A stretch of DNA of 64,000 nucleotides from Lepidostoma basale (GCA_022606425.2 JAHDVF020000517.1:372001-436000), one strand, 5' to 3'. Shown: positions 1 to 11,260, numbered from the stretch's first letter. Program-made: numbers and translations. Notes: generated by a model from the sequence alone, not told the origin.

Positions 1-1
1 C

Positions 2-1735
2 TAACCCGTGCCGACTTGGCCTCGAAGTTTTAGAAAATAGCTGATTTAAGTGTCCCTTAAATGTAGTTGTAGATGATCACTTAAAACCATGATGTGAGAT
101 AAATTTTGATGGAAACATATATTTATGTAATGCTTTTCTTGTAATTATCAAAAAAGGTCACAATTTATATTTATTTATTTGGATATTTCCTCTTCAAAGT
201 CTCTTTTTTTACAGTCTGGGTAAATTTTTCTATGTTCTTGCACACAACATAGTATGAACTGTTTATGTTCTTCATCTGCGGTAGTTTAACCATGAAAGTC
301 TGTCATTAGATTAACAGCTCTTTTAGCTGTGTTATTAACTGCTTTTAAGCTAGTAACCTTTTTTTTTGCTTTCACAAACGCCGCGCTGTCTTTCTATGAA
401 GATACAATTTCTCGAAGGAAACTACTATCAAGTTTCAGTCGTGAAAATAAATCTTTACTCTTAGCAGAATCAAAATCACCCAAAGATTTCCATATAACAA
501 GATAACAAATACTTGTAGTACCTATAAATAAAACAAATAAGTTCTAAATTAAATACCAGATTAAACACAACTTACGTACCATATAGAGAGCCAGACATCT
601 GTTCCTTCGATGGAACATATCTATTTGCCAAATCACCAAAACTTTAATTTTGTAAGTTTTCTACAATATTTCCTTTGGTCTGCTCATCTACGTTGTCATC
701 AAAAATTTAAATGATGGCTATTTCCTCTGACAAGTACCACAAATGTTGACTGAACTTGTATAAAACCGCTTTGGAAATTGTCAACTTCTTCGTAATCTTT
801 TAAAAAACAAAAATCTTGATTCGGAGCTTTTATCGCCAAACTACATTCAAGCCAAGGCTTCACATAAACTGCCACAATAAATAAACAGACATCTCGTAAA
901 GCTTGTTTGTCCTAAGCGCACATTTTAAACTGGGACTGCAGCAAACGTATTTTTAAGGAGTAAATAGATCTTGCCATCCATCGTGCTTGATGCATTGGGC
1001 CAGCAGGTCTGATTTTTATTTTATTTTCATTGCCTCCACCCAGAAAAACAATAACAAGCTCAATGAATTCGCTATAATCATCTCGTACAATCGATTTTGC
1101 GATTCAAACGCACTTTTGAGCATCAGTTCATATATATAATGGCGGCAAGCAAAGAGTAACAAATCTCTTTCTAGTTTTTGCACACAAGCTCCGTTCAAGC
1201 ATCCTGTATAAGATGCTGTCGTATCACAGCACATTTAAGAGCATTGGCTTGTGCAATATCGAATAAATTATCTAATTCAAGTTGAAAGTTCTCTTCGCGG
1301 CGCCTATGTAAGTCCCGCATCTTCTTGCTATTTTTTGCAGTCCTCGTCAGACCTGATAAAGTTCTACTAACTTCTTAACATAATTAAGAACAGCTCTGGT
1401 AGGTGTTCTAGCCTTTTTTCAGAATATATTGCATTCAAGAATGATAATATTTGGGCTTTCATTAACAGTCAAATTAACTTCACGTATATTGAAAAATAGA
1501 ACCGCGAGAACTTGACGATTAGATGGTAGTTTACACCTGTTATTTGGTGATTTACTTCACCAACCAAGAAAATAGTGTTTTAATTGCTTCTTAGTTCCAT
1601 TGACATCTTCGAAATATAAAACAATCCGTGCTACTACCCGACAAGCCTAGACTAAACGATAATAACAACGACAGCGCGCCGCTCCTGTGACGCAATTTGT
1701 ATGGGACATCTTTGCGCGCAAGTCGGCACGGGTTA
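2..1735 (-). mobile_element. Degraded DNA transposon with 17-bp terminal inverted repeats
   Basis: The left end (2-18) reads TAACCCGTGCCGACTTG and the right end (1719-1735) is its exact reverse complement. The outermost TA may be the target duplication, but base 1 is the window edge, so the border cannot be proved. The interior carries a decayed minus-strand transposase. Superfamily is not assigned. Confidence 0.75.
200..1260 (-). pseudogene. Broken transposase of the TIR element
   Basis: Minus-strand fragments read through stops and frameshifts. Around 1235-1100 lies a CCDTTASYTG stretch followed by GACVQKLERDLL, CRHYIYEL and a downstream AFE. Around 355-200 lies KAVNNTAKRAVNLMTDF, then after a stop DEEHKQFILCCVQEHRK. 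I recall the same series (DTT-x-NTG, GR-x-LL, CRHH-x-x-E, then an AVNDTAERG-like block) in a family of uncharacterised animal proteins; here it lies between matching inverted ends, so a transposase is inferred. At least one in-frame stop and several frame changes make it non-functional. The family name is not certain. Confidence 0.6.
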
Positions 1736-1842
1736 CACTGTTCCGAATAAGGAAAAAACTTGGTTTCGGATATTTTAGGCCCAAATGAATAAAACAATTG
1801 CCTATGCATTGTAAAATTAAAACTTTGAAAAATAAGGACACC

Positions 1843-2217
<375 letters not shown>

Positions 2218-2218
2218 T

Positions 2219-2310
2219 TACCATTGTTCACCATCCATTCCTATGTCCGAACCATCTTAGAGACCCCTTTCAATTTTATTAAAGGACACATTCATCCACC
2301 CTGCATTCCT
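2219..2310 (-). mobile_element. LINE-A fragment
   Basis: Contains the antisense of the LINE-A block encoding the WFGHMERM-type segment (CCATTC...ATGTCCGAACCATCTT), as in the better copies at 13638-13975 and 18906-19098. Neither LINE end is present. Confidence 0.6.
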
Positions 2311-3094
2311 TTTCTTTTTTTTTAATTCATGCAATGTGTTTTTAATTTTTTTTATTGGTTTGAGACGATTGAAATGTTTTAATAATGTGGAGTGAAATAA
2401 AAATAAAATAAAACTTATTTAATACTTAAAATGAAAAGCTTTAAAAATTCTACAAAACTTTAGTTTAGCTTGTTTAACATAGACATTTTTATGCTACAGT
2501 TTTCACTTGTACGATAGTAGAATTGGACGCGCGAGACGTCTTAGTGACGTAGGGAAAGAGGCACCCCGGCGCGGGGCGTCGCATCACCTGCAGCCCTCTT
2601 TGGGTAAGAACAAAGTGATTGTCTAACCGAGTGTCAGCTCGTTTGTTTCCAAACCAAAGACATTGTTGTCGGTTTTTGCGCTTCCATCACTATACTGTTG
2701 CACAATGAATCCTCGAGTGCGCCAGACATGACGAGATGGTGAATAATTGGGTTACAGACAATGCAACATCAGAGTGGGATCTTACTGTTACGTGATATGT
2801 TTCACCTCTTCATAGTTGTAATAACGTACAATGAATGACGGATATGAAACAGCGATCCCAAAGTAGACAAATACGTCGATTGATTAACTATAAATATTTA
2901 TTGTTTTAATATTTATTTATTGTTTTTTATTTAATATTTTTTTTCTTTAAAGAAAAATTATGTAAAACTACATATTAAAATTAAATAATTAATACGAATG
3001 AAAACGTCTGTTTATTATCCTTTATGTGGATGGAATATTTCGCCTGTCTAAGGCATTATCAAATGTGCAAACGCTTTTGGAATTATAATACAAT
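2311..3094. other. No gene recognised
   Basis: AT-rich sequence without supportable coding potential. A GC-richer patch near 2525-2700 has no recognisable motif. The end near 2960-3010 shares a short AATACGAATGAAAACGTC-like string with 34480-34505, so part of it may be an old repeat. Confidence 0.5.
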
Positions 3095-3445
3095 ACTTCT
3101 TCTTCTTCTTCTTCAGCGGAATCCCATCCACTCCTGGACAAATGTCTTCTCCATTCTCTTCCATGTCACTCTTTCTTGTGCAGGACTGCATTCAAGTTAT
3201 TCCGACGTGTCTGTTCAGACCGTAGTTGCGGTCGCCCTGCACTTTTCTTTTTGCCGTCCACGGTCTCCAAGTCAGCAGTCTTCTTGTCCAATTTTCATCT
3301 GAGCTTCTGGCTACGTGTCATGTCAGTGACTCTGTTTCTTAGACTGATTTTTCTAATATGGCACTTTCCATGGCTCTTTGGGTAACTCGTAGTTTCTCGG
3401 CACTTTGTTTGACAATGTTACAGTTTTAAGACCATAAGTACCAAC
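3095..3445 (-). mobile_element. LINE 3' end (RTE-like), antisense
   Basis: Reverse complement gives, through several stops, a LINE C-terminal series: YGLKT, RAMESAI, LRNRVTD, then GRPQLRSEQTR and a final WKRMEKTFVQEW before a (GAA)n tail (seen as CTTCTTCTTC at 3098-3112). This order (RT thumb, GRP-x-x-RW, terminal W-x-x-x-x-x-A-x-VQ-x-W) is usual for RTE-type LINEs. Decayed and 5' truncated. Confidence 0.65.
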
Positions 3446-4779
3446 TGGCAAATGCAGTATTTAGTTAATGAAAATAAAAAAAGGTTAACTTGAAAACGTT
3501 ACTTTAAAAGAGTCCCTCTTAATCCAAGTTCTAAAACTCCATTCAATAAATTTATCGGCGTTTAAGCTATCGAAAGTATGAAAGAAAGCTTTCGAAAGTT
3601 TCGTCAGCGTTCTGACTGTATTTCACCCTGTCGCAGTTATGTCGTCATTGTTGATCGCGAGGTAAGCGTAAACAATATTACGCTCAAGATATTCCCCGCG
3701 GAGGGAAAACAAATAGTATTATTGGTGGTATATTTACCCGATGCGCATGTGTGTTTAAGGTTTCAATGGAAACAAGCCACAAAATAAATAACAAGTGGGA
3801 GAGCATTATCGGTTTTCTCTTCAGATTCAGTGTACCGATGCATCCAGATCCGACAAACGACGCGCGGATCCAATATGGCCGCCCCAGCGTGCACCTGATT
3901 TCCACTAACTAATTTAACTTGTTTGTACTCGTTGCCGGCTGATTAATCGTCCGTAGTTTAGGCGGGGGTATTTATTTCATGTGCGATTACTTTTAAGAGG
4001 GTCGAACGTGAATGGGTCACCGATGGAGGGGGTTTTAAACAGAACGGTCATTTTAAACGTTGGATTTAACTTGTCTATTGATGTTCGCATGAAAGGTTAA
4101 ACTGTTGGAAAATATTATCCGAACACTGCACTTAATGGGGTTGAATAGGTTTACAAGATAACAAGTTGATAACGGCCCTTTAAAGTGATTTTTACGCCTG
4201 TCAATACTTCCAAAAGCCCGTTTTTGTAAACTTTTAACGGTGAATATTTGTTTATTTTTTTTAACACTTTAGTAAAACAAAATAATTGTTTTGGTATGCG
4301 AAAATTCTTTAATAATTTCTTCTACTTCTGGTGCCGTGTCAAGTCCCCCCAATGTTGGCGTTCGCTGCTGCGAAGCATCTTTTTCCTGCTCTACTTGGAA
4401 CAGGTTATCAACTTCCCTCATTCTTGTCCAATCTATTCCACACCCAGGTTATCTGCCTTCTACCACCTCTCCGCCATCCTTTTATCTTGCCCGTGATAAT
4501 CAGTTTATTTAGTTTTATCAAATAATATAAAATTTTCGTAGGTCGTCATGTTTAATTTTATTTAAGTATCAGAACATTGCTAATATTAAAAAAAGTTGAT
4601 ATTATTTTAATTCATTGGGTCAACTAAGAAAGAGTAGATTGATTGATAAATAAACTTAATATTATTATAAAAATAAAAAAAACGATACAATACTTATAAC
4701 ACTTCCAAGAGCACGAAGGAGATTTTTCCCAATCAATTATTCACTTAAATAAAGCTGCAGTGCCGCCTTACTCTTCTTG
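3446..4779. other. No gene recognised
   Basis: Apparently unique AT-rich sequence; no long open frame, RNA gene or repeat could be supported. Confidence 0.4.
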
Positions 4780-4965
4780 ACGTGAATTTTCCTGCTGGCT
4801 ACACCAGAACCAAAGCGGACGCTTCCTCTTCCCGCGGGGCCCGGTGCCTCGAGCCGGGGCGCCACCCACCTCCGGCCCCTGGCACCCCTGCCCCCCTACA
4901 GTCTGGGGTCGTTAGTGTTATCCTAACCCCCTGCCGGCCGGGGTGGCGGATTGCTCAACACTTTG
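4780..4965. other. GC-rich island of unknown nature
   Basis: About 190 bp rich in G and C (runs such as CGCGGGGCCCGG and CCCCCTGCCGGCCGGGG) in an AT-rich setting. A plus-strand frame runs for 62 codons, rich in Pro, Ala, Gly and Arg, with no recognised domain. It could be a fragment of a GC-rich repeat or ORF1 of a retroelement. Function unknown. Confidence 0.4.
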
Positions 4966-5843
4966 ACTGAAGTTAATGGGTTGATTCGGTTTTTGCGGCC
5001 TTAACAAAGGACATAACCCTTTAGGTGTCAATTGCACCCGCCCCTTTGGTCAGCCCTTATTTATTCCGTGATGATTTTTAGTCGTGGCGACAAAATAGTG
5101 TTAATTAAAATACCACAATAATTTGCTTTGACAACTCTGAAATCAAAATGTTCATAATTGATATACTTCTGACCCGTTATTTTCTTTGCGACTTACTAAA
5201 ACCGCATGTTTTGTTATCACGAAGAAGATGGAAGAAGTGGAAAAATAATGATTGAATTCACAAAAAGTTTTTTTATAATGGAATTCCAAAGTGATAAAGC
5301 ATTTAATTTATCAAAAAATAAAGTTGAGAAAGCCGCTCTTGATGCAAAAATGGTTTGTAGTTAAAAAAAAATGAAGCGGTGTAAGAAAAACCCTTTTTTA
5401 TTTATTTCTAATAATTTTACATAAAAAAAACTTAAGTACTATTTACAAAAGTATAATACACATATGTTTAATTATTATAATTTAAACATTAATCTAATAC
5501 AAAAAAGAAGTGGAAAATATGATTCCAAGATTTCAATAGACTTAAAATTAAGATGATCATGACAAAAAAAACTATCATAATAATATTGAGAAAGAAAACG
5601 AGGGAGATTTATAAAGATTACAAAAAGATAGCTACCTTTGTCACCTTCGTAATTGTATACTTATTTTTTATCGTGTACATGACAGATAAAAATAATATTT
5701 AAATTAATATGAATGTCATGTGTAAAGCTAAATATATAATAAAGCTTGTGAAATAGATAATTTGATTTATAATTTTTTATATATTTATAAATTTAAACTC
5801 TAATAATAAAACATTTTATTAATAATTAAGCTTATTTATATAA
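4966..5843. other. No gene recognised
   Basis: Very AT-rich, with many A runs and no supportable feature. Confidence 0.4.
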
Positions 5844-6030
5844 CGACGACCATCGTTGCTAAGTAGCTTGAGCTATGACTGTTAAACTGAAGGCCCCGGG
5901 TCGATTCCCGGTGACGGCAGTGTGATTCTAAAACTATTTTTTGTTTTCTGTAGAACTCTGTGACAATAAAATTGTGATAGATTAGCTACCTATCACATGT
6001 CACGAAAATCAATTTAATAGGTAAAAACTA
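5844..6030 (+). mobile_element. SINE-A, diverged copy
   Basis: The tRNA-like head is recognisable from the B box (GGGTCGATTCCCGG, near 5898-5911) and the following GTGACGGCAGTGTGAT. The body (TGACAATAAAATTGTGATAG, TAGCTACCTATCACATGTCA) matches the better copy at 37063-37317. The A box is altered and the 3' tail is missing. Confidence 0.8.
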
Positions 6031-6039
6031 GTTAACTAG

Positions 6040-6195
6040 TTATAGCGGAGAGGCGCGCGAGATGGATTGGTCATGTGTTGCGACACTAATGTTTTCTGCG
6101 TGATATATTGGAGGGAATGTTTGAAGGATCGATTGGCAGAGGACGACTTCGCCAGGAGTACCTAGACCAGATTTGCGAGATATGGGCTGCACCTG
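6040..6195 (+). mobile_element. LINE-B C-terminal fragment
   Basis: Translates as RRARWIGHVLRH, a stop, then an EGSIGRGRLRQEYLDQI-like series, the usual end of an RTE-like reverse transcriptase ORF. It runs into a G-rich stretch at 6196. Confidence 0.6.
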
Positions 6196-6556
6196 GGGGG
6201 GGGGAAGGGGGAGGAAGGGGGAGGAAGGGGGATCCTATTGACTCTTCGAGCGGTGCATGGCCATCACCGTGGTGATGGGCATGCTACGCTGGAGGATTGA
6301 TCTGATCCCAAGTACCTATCCAAACCTCCTTGACTTTGGTCTCCCCTGGAAACTATGCGAAATGTTAGAGATCGAGTGTGAATAACCTCGGTGGATAATA
6401 TTGATGCATAGGCTAACGTGGAATGACACTTCGCCAACCCGTCGGGCAAGCGTGGCGTTGTAATGTCAACCACCCCCCGTATGACATGTCATATATGGAG
6501 AAGTATGGGGGAGGCCTCTGTCCAGCAGTGGACGACAACGACTGTTAAAGAAGAAA
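6196..6556 (+). mobile_element. REP-R copy 1 (LINE/SINE 3' end with CAGCAGTGGACG)
   Basis: Closely matches 11655-12003 over about 330 bp. It starts in GGGGGA repeats and ends with GGGGGAGGC, CCAGCAGTGGACGACAACG and TGTTAAAGAAGAA. That terminal motif is typical of lepidopteran LINE-derived 3' ends. No intact ORF. Confidence 0.75.
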
Positions 6557-6559
6557 AAA

Positions 6560-6746
6560 AAAGAAGGGCTGCACCTCCTATGCGGAGTAAAAGAGAGTTG
6601 CCGAGGACCGAGCGGAGTGGAAGAAAAAATGCATCGCCTTGCTGCAAACCAATCTTTAGATTGAGACGGAGAAGAACGTAAAACAATAACAAAACATTGT
6701 ATTCAGTAATAAGGTTCAAACGACCAGTTGTATAAAAAACCCTGTT
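6560..6746 (+). mobile_element. LINE-C 3' end (source of the SINE-A tail)
   Basis: One frame gives VAEDRAEWKKKCIALLQTN, a LINE C-terminal signature (DR-x-x-W). The 3' untranslated part, near 6690-6740, reads GTATTCAGTAATAAGGTTC then AAACGACCAGTTGTATAAAAA. The same string closes SINE-A copies at 37260-37317 and 48510-48560, which suggests LINE-C supplied the SINE-A 3' end. Confidence 0.6.
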
Positions 6747-7421
6747 TTCGCAGATAACCTCAAGAGTGTCTAAACATTATTTATTTATATACGAACCAAC
6801 GCAATCCAATTAAACCTTATCTTAAAATATAATATATTATCTATATATGTTTGTTACGTGTAAAAAAATGAGAGCTTAAATCCACAAAAACTTTAAATAA
6901 ATTTGAAAAATTAATTTCTCGAGTCCTCATTTGGCTTGAAATTCAATCCGCTCTCGAAGTGATTGAGATGCCAATAAAAGTTTTCTGTATGAATCGCGCA
7001 AATCATAAATCCCGGCTTTTATTCCGCAAGCCATAGAAACGTTTTTTTTTTCAGACTGGTAACTCTAACCGTAGCGCACGGTACCGGCGAGTACTGTACG
7101 CATGATTAGTCCTTTGAAGTGACCTCTTTGTGAATGGAAGGCTATTCGCCATAGCCAAAGGATATTTATGCAAGAACTGCCTCGGTGAAAGATTCATTGA
7201 GTTCTGAACTGGGTAACTCGGCAAATAATAGAAGGGAAAAATAAGCAGTATTTTTAATTATTCATGGGTAATTAATCGTTCGATTGAAAAACTTACATTT
7301 ATATACTTAATTTTATATATAACTATAATAATTTTGTACAAGTTTTTTGAGAGAAATTAAGAATAATTTCAATTAGGTCATATCACGGTAATTATACAAT
7401 ATAAACAAAAAAAATATTGTA
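6747..7421. other. No gene recognised
   Basis: AT-rich sequence. The stretch 6940-7200 is more balanced in composition but has no recognised motif. Confidence 0.4.
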
Positions 7422-7562
7422 AGCGATGAGGTTCGCAACCCATCACACCGCGTTCCCCGCGGGGGCGAAAAGAGAAGGATGGAGTGCCGCATCGGTTTAA
7501 GTGTGGCAGTCCATTATTTCTGCCTACCCCTTCGGGGAGACGGCGTGATGGTTAGTTAGTTA
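7422..7562 (+). mobile_element. SINE-B, 5'-truncated copy
   Basis: Shares GAGGTTCGCAACCCATCACA, GCGGGGGCGAAAAGAGAAGG and ATGGAGTGCCGCATCGG with the longer copies at 12535-12826, 38420-38780 and 50630-51115. It ends in the LINE-A type terminus CTTCGGGGAGACGGCGTGAT plus GGTTAGTTAGTT. Confidence 0.8.
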
Positions 7563-7584
7563 ACAAAAAAAAAAATAACTGAAA

Positions 7585-7822
7585 CTGTTACGAACAAAAT
7601 AATAAAAGGTTCATTAAAGTTATATGGACATATGGAAGGAATGGTAAAGAAAGTATTATATATGTTAATGATGTAAACGGAACTAGAAATAGAAAAAAAA
7701 TGAGGAAAACAGATAAATCTTATTTTGAATGTCGGCCACGTAAGGAGTCGGAGAAATCGACGTGTGTGCATGAAACGATGTACATTTGAATGTTGACGGC
7801 GTGGTAGTTTGTTTGTTAGTTA
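7585..7822 (+). mobile_element. LINE-A 3' fragment
   Basis: Covers the C-terminal LINE-A blocks with internal deletions: AATAATAAAAGGTTCATTAA (MKGSL region), GTAAACGGAACTAGAAATAG (VNGTRNR) and GTCGGAGAAATCGACGTGTG (RSRRNRRAC). It ends in GGCGTGGTAGTTTGTTTGTT. Confidence 0.8.
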
Positions 7823-7852
7823 AGAGATATTTATTTATATAAAAATATACAA

Positions 7853-7917
7853 ATTATTGACAAATTTGTTTTGCCTTGCATTGAATTCTCAAACAAAAAA
7901 CGGGAAACAAATTCGTC
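7853..7917. mobile_element. Mini-MITE copy (relative of 31995-32390)
   Basis: The left end TTGACAAATTTGTTTTGCCT and right end GGGAAACAAATTCGTCACTT are inverted relative to each other. They match the TIRs of the foldback elements at 32062-32150 and 32232-32320. No coding content. Confidence 0.55.
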
Positions 7918-7989
7918 ACTTATCTTTATATATCATATTTATGTACCAATTTAACAATCGCGTTTATATCAGCAAAACAAAATGTATGA

Positions 7990-8612
7990 CCTTTTCCAAA
8001 ACACACAAATCATGTAAACTGGTTATAGAAAATCAACCAACAGGTCAGGACCTTCAATTATCTAGGCATGGACCTGGTGGGGGGAGCTGATCTGGGGAAG
8101 AAATACATTCTCAAGTAAACAAGGCAACTGCAATCTCTGGGGCTCTAAAATCCATAATATGGAAAAACAAGGACATGGCCATTAAGAGTAAGATGAGAAT
8201 CTATAAAGCATGCGTAAGACCAATAATAACATATGGCATCGAAGCAAGGGCAGACACAGTAAGGACCAAAAAAGTTTTGAGGACTTCCAAAATGAAGACA
8301 CTGAGGACGATACCAGGCAAGATTCTGAGGGATCGCGTGAGGAACACCAGAATAAGAGAGATATGTTAGGTTGAGGATATTATAAGATGGAGCAGACAGC
8401 AAAAAAAGGGACTGGTGCGGTCATGTCCAAAGAATGGATACCACCAGACTCCCCTTTATTGCATTGCATAATCAACCTCATGGGAATCGTCCTTGTAGAA
8501 GACCTCCTAAAATATGGAAGGACAGCTGGGAATCTACCTCACAGGAGGAGCAACACTCTAGAGAACAGACCACAAAGGTCTGCAATAAGGAAGAAGAAGA
8601 AGAAAAATAAGT
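7990..8612 (+). mobile_element. LINE-D C-terminal fragment
   Basis: From about 8170 the frame reads KMRIYKACVRPIITYGIEA, then KVLRTSKMKTLRTI and LRDRVRNTRIREI, followed by a stop. The series VEDIIRWS then leads to a GR-x-P-PRR-like region and a tail of GAACAGACCACAAAGGTCTG plus (GAA)n. This is the thumb and C-terminal region of an RTE-like reverse transcriptase. Several frame breaks make it inactive. Similar copies lie at 21165-21545 and 32885-33060. Confidence 0.75.
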
Positions 8613-9216
8613 TTAATCATAATTTATTTTAATTTCTTCATAAGTTTGCAGTTGCATACTTTACTTTTATATAATGGTACAAACACATCATTTCAAATTA
8701 AATTTACGCTATTGAATACCGAAGCCATCGAATAACTAGACAGATACGTACGAGTATAGCGGTAGTGGATAACTTACTATCCTACCCAAGTATCGAAGAT
8801 TATCCCGGGCGCAGCACCAATTCTAGTACCTTAGTTTACTGCTCAGTGCACCCCGGTTCAAACGCGATCGTGCACAGATCTCTCACATATGCACATTTGT
8901 ATTCGTTTTGTGCAGCCTCCGTGCAGCTGTGAAATATTATGACAAAAGCAGGCGATTCTATTGAATTTTGCAAGAGTTACTTTGCCGAGTAAGAAATCCC
9001 CACTAGCGCCAAATTCGAACATAAATAACAGTTAAAAATAAATTTAAACATCTACAACACAAAGTTATGGTGAACATAAAAGAAAAAAGAAGTTTTATAA
9101 TATCACAAAAATATTACTTTTTCAGGATAACGTATTGTCGCGGTCCATCCTCTGTTCTTACTTCTCCGGAGAAACGACCCAACGGATTTCGCTACCACTG
9201 AAGTTTCATCAAAGTT
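8613..9216. other. No gene recognised
   Basis: Mostly unassigned. 9050-9095 is antisense to the string before the H5 repeats (ACATCTACAACACAAAGTTA), so a small H5-associated fragment is present there. Confidence 0.4.
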
Positions 9217-9390
9217 ACAACAACAAACCATCACGTCATTTCCCCGAAAGGGTAGGCAAAGAGATTTTACCGCCACATTACTCCATTATGACACACCTCT
9301 CTAGCTTCCGCCACATTCATACAGCGAGTCATACACGCAAACCGATTCTCCCGACTTCTAGCATGGCTTACCTTTTAAATTTGATTAATA
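9217..9390 (-). mobile_element. LINE-A 3' end, GTT-tail type
   Basis: Begins with the antisense tail CAACAACAAACCATCACG. It then runs through the antisense of the SAYP, ACMTRCMNVEEA and RSRRNR blocks (for example CATTCATACAGCGAGTCATA). Contains an internal indel. Confidence 0.8.
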
Positions 9391-9442
9391 ATAATAATAA
9401 ATTAGATAACTTATAGAGCGCCATTTTTATTATTATTATTAT
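9383..9442. repeat. Short (AAT)n and (ATT)n microsatellites
   Basis: Two short trinucleotide runs separated by about 30 bp; they form a weak inverted repeat. Confidence 0.7.
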
Positions 9443-9479
9443 TTTGTTGAATTGCTTTTTACATCATGACAGCATGAGC

Positions 9480-9645
9480 CAAATCGATGTAAAGGGTATG
9501 ATAGCTATCATAGTGATTCTCGTGACATGTGATAGGTATCGTGATAGGTATAATTTCTCGCCATTTTATTATCACGTGAATCCAACACCAAACCAAAGAC
9601 AATGTGACAATCACACTGGCCAATCATCTCAAGGGCACTGTAAAA
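9480..9645 (-). mobile_element. SINE-A body, antisense
   Basis: Contains the antisense of the SINE-A body: CGTGACATGTGATAGGTA, TCGCCATTTTATTATCACGT, ACCAAAGACAATGTGACAAT and CACACTGGCCAA. The head with the B box is missing or deleted. Confidence 0.8.
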
Positions 9646-9715
9646 AATGATCCGTTTTATGAACTAGTTAAATAATAAACGTATTTTGTATGAAGACTGC
9701 ACCTGACGTAGTTGA

Positions 9716-9965
9716 TCAAACCTTCTTATCAGGAAAGGATAATTTGAAAAGGTGCGTTTTGAGTCTCGATCTAAACTCTGACTGATTCTCTATGCACTTG
9801 AGGTCTGCTGGAAGATTGTTCCAGGCTGAAGGGCCGGCTACCGCAAAGGCACGGCCAAAGTTTGTGCTAGGACAGCGTTTTAACGCAGTCAATCTATCGA
9901 TTGCAGAAGACTTAGGTGATCGCAATGTAGACTGTCTGGCATTCAAGTTTTCGTTGATGCAGAGT
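9716..9965 (-). mobile_element. L2/CR1-like LINE C-terminal end
   Basis: The minus-strand frame ends with LRSPKSSAIDRL, FGRAFAVAGPSAWNNLP and LKTHLFKLSF, then a stop at 9716. The GRAF-x-VAGP-x-x-WN-x-LP and LKTHLF series is the conserved tail of many CR1/L2/jockey-type reverse transcriptases. It is joined in frame to a LINE-A piece on the right, giving a 147-codon chimeric frame. Confidence 0.75.
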
Positions 9966-10155
9966 TCAGAGTTCATTGATTTGGTCGGTCTTCCTCGACT
10001 CCGTACTTCCATTCTTTCTTCATCAATGCTTTCTATATAACCAAAACCACGCATGGATCCTTTCATATATTTTTTCATAAAAATTTCTTCCGCTCTACAT
10101 TCCTTCCTAATATCAGCATTTGAAATTCTGCCGTACATCGTTTTACCACACATAC
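9966..10155 (-). mobile_element. LINE-A fragment fused to the preceding LINE end
   Basis: The minus-strand frame gives GKTMYGRISNADIRKECRAE and YMKGSMRGFGYIE, matching the LINE-A series in the copy at 33891-34253. Confidence 0.75.
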
Positions 10156-10941
10156 ACACTGCCTAAATGTTCGATCTGACAATGTTCCGATGGGAATGAT
10201 ACCGGTAAAAAAAGTGTTTTCACGTTGAAAAAAAATGTCATTTCACAAATAAGTGCTTCATGCGAAAGTATAATTTACTTTTACATAATTTAACGTTCAT
10301 GCAAAACAACATCAATTTTGTAGTGTTAAAAAGTAATAGGAAAGCGTAATGTGATGTTTTTTGTCTCAGTTCGTATAGTTTGTGTTAGGCAATAGTATAC
10401 TGGGATTAAAAATCCAGTGGTTCGGTAGTCGCTGTTGATATTTTGCAGTAAAACGAAAGACTAAAGTTAGCCGGAATGAGCCAAGCTATAACCGCGCTGA
10501 TTGCTATATTAGCTACACGATCCAAACCAACCTTAATTACAGCCATTTCTTCCACTTATAATCGAAATAGTCAGGAGTTGGTGGTCGTTGACGTGGATGA
10601 AAATCGAAGCAGCGGACAATTTTATGGTAACACGGCAGGCTTGGAGTAATTTTTGTACCAGCTATGTGTATAAGTAACAACGGTAATTTGCATGGTGTAA
10701 AAAAGAAAAGAGTATAACCTATAATTTGATGCTTGAGAATTTTTTTATTTCAAACTTGTTTTACATACATATATTTTGGACCAAAAAAAGGAAATTAGCA
10801 CAGCTTTTAGAAAAACCCAATATTTGTTTTGTTTAACTTCCCCAATTCTCATAAATATAACACATTGGTACCACCCAAATAAATAATTTCACCCAACCTT
10901 TAAGTTTTCTAAAATCATCTAGGATAGTTTTCTAAAATCAT
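10156..10941. other. No gene recognised
   Basis: No supportable gene. Sequence at 10380-10640 is less AT-rich but has no motif I recognise. Confidence 0.4.
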
Positions 10942-10988
10942 CAGGAACAGACCAAAGGTCTATAAGGAGAAAAAGAAGAAGAAGAAAA
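10942..10988 (+). mobile_element. LINE-D 3' tip
   Basis: GGAACAGACCAAAGGTCTAT then AAGGAGAAAAAGAAGAAG, the same 3' tail as at 8560-8612 and 21490-21545. Confidence 0.65.
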
Positions 10989-11029
10989 TCTAGGATACAA
11001 TGTTTATTAAATTATTGAACGCTAAGGCA

Positions 11030-11260
11030 TTATCACTGTGGAATTCCATAGCAATATACTCAGAAAATTGAAAATAATTTTCTTTAATTCACAAAATATT
11101 TAAAAAATACGTGTTTCGGAGGAATACACCTTTAGGTGTAAAAATATAATAAAAATTAAACAATGAAAGACTAATATAAAAAAACGCATTTAAAATTAGG
11201 TACAATATTTAAATTTAATAATTAACCTGGGCTATTTGTTATAAGTACTAATAATTTATT
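11030..11260 (-). mobile_element. H3 repeat, single arm, degraded core
   Basis: Reads outward on the minus strand like the left arm of the palindrome at 49215-50015. The hammerhead-like core at 11107-11140 is damaged (CTAAAGG in place of CTGAAGA), while CCTCCGAAACACGT is kept. Confidence 0.65.

Noticed and set aside
2950..3010. A promoter or origin in the AT-rich stretch
   Set aside because: No motif beyond general AT-richness, which is typical of the whole window.
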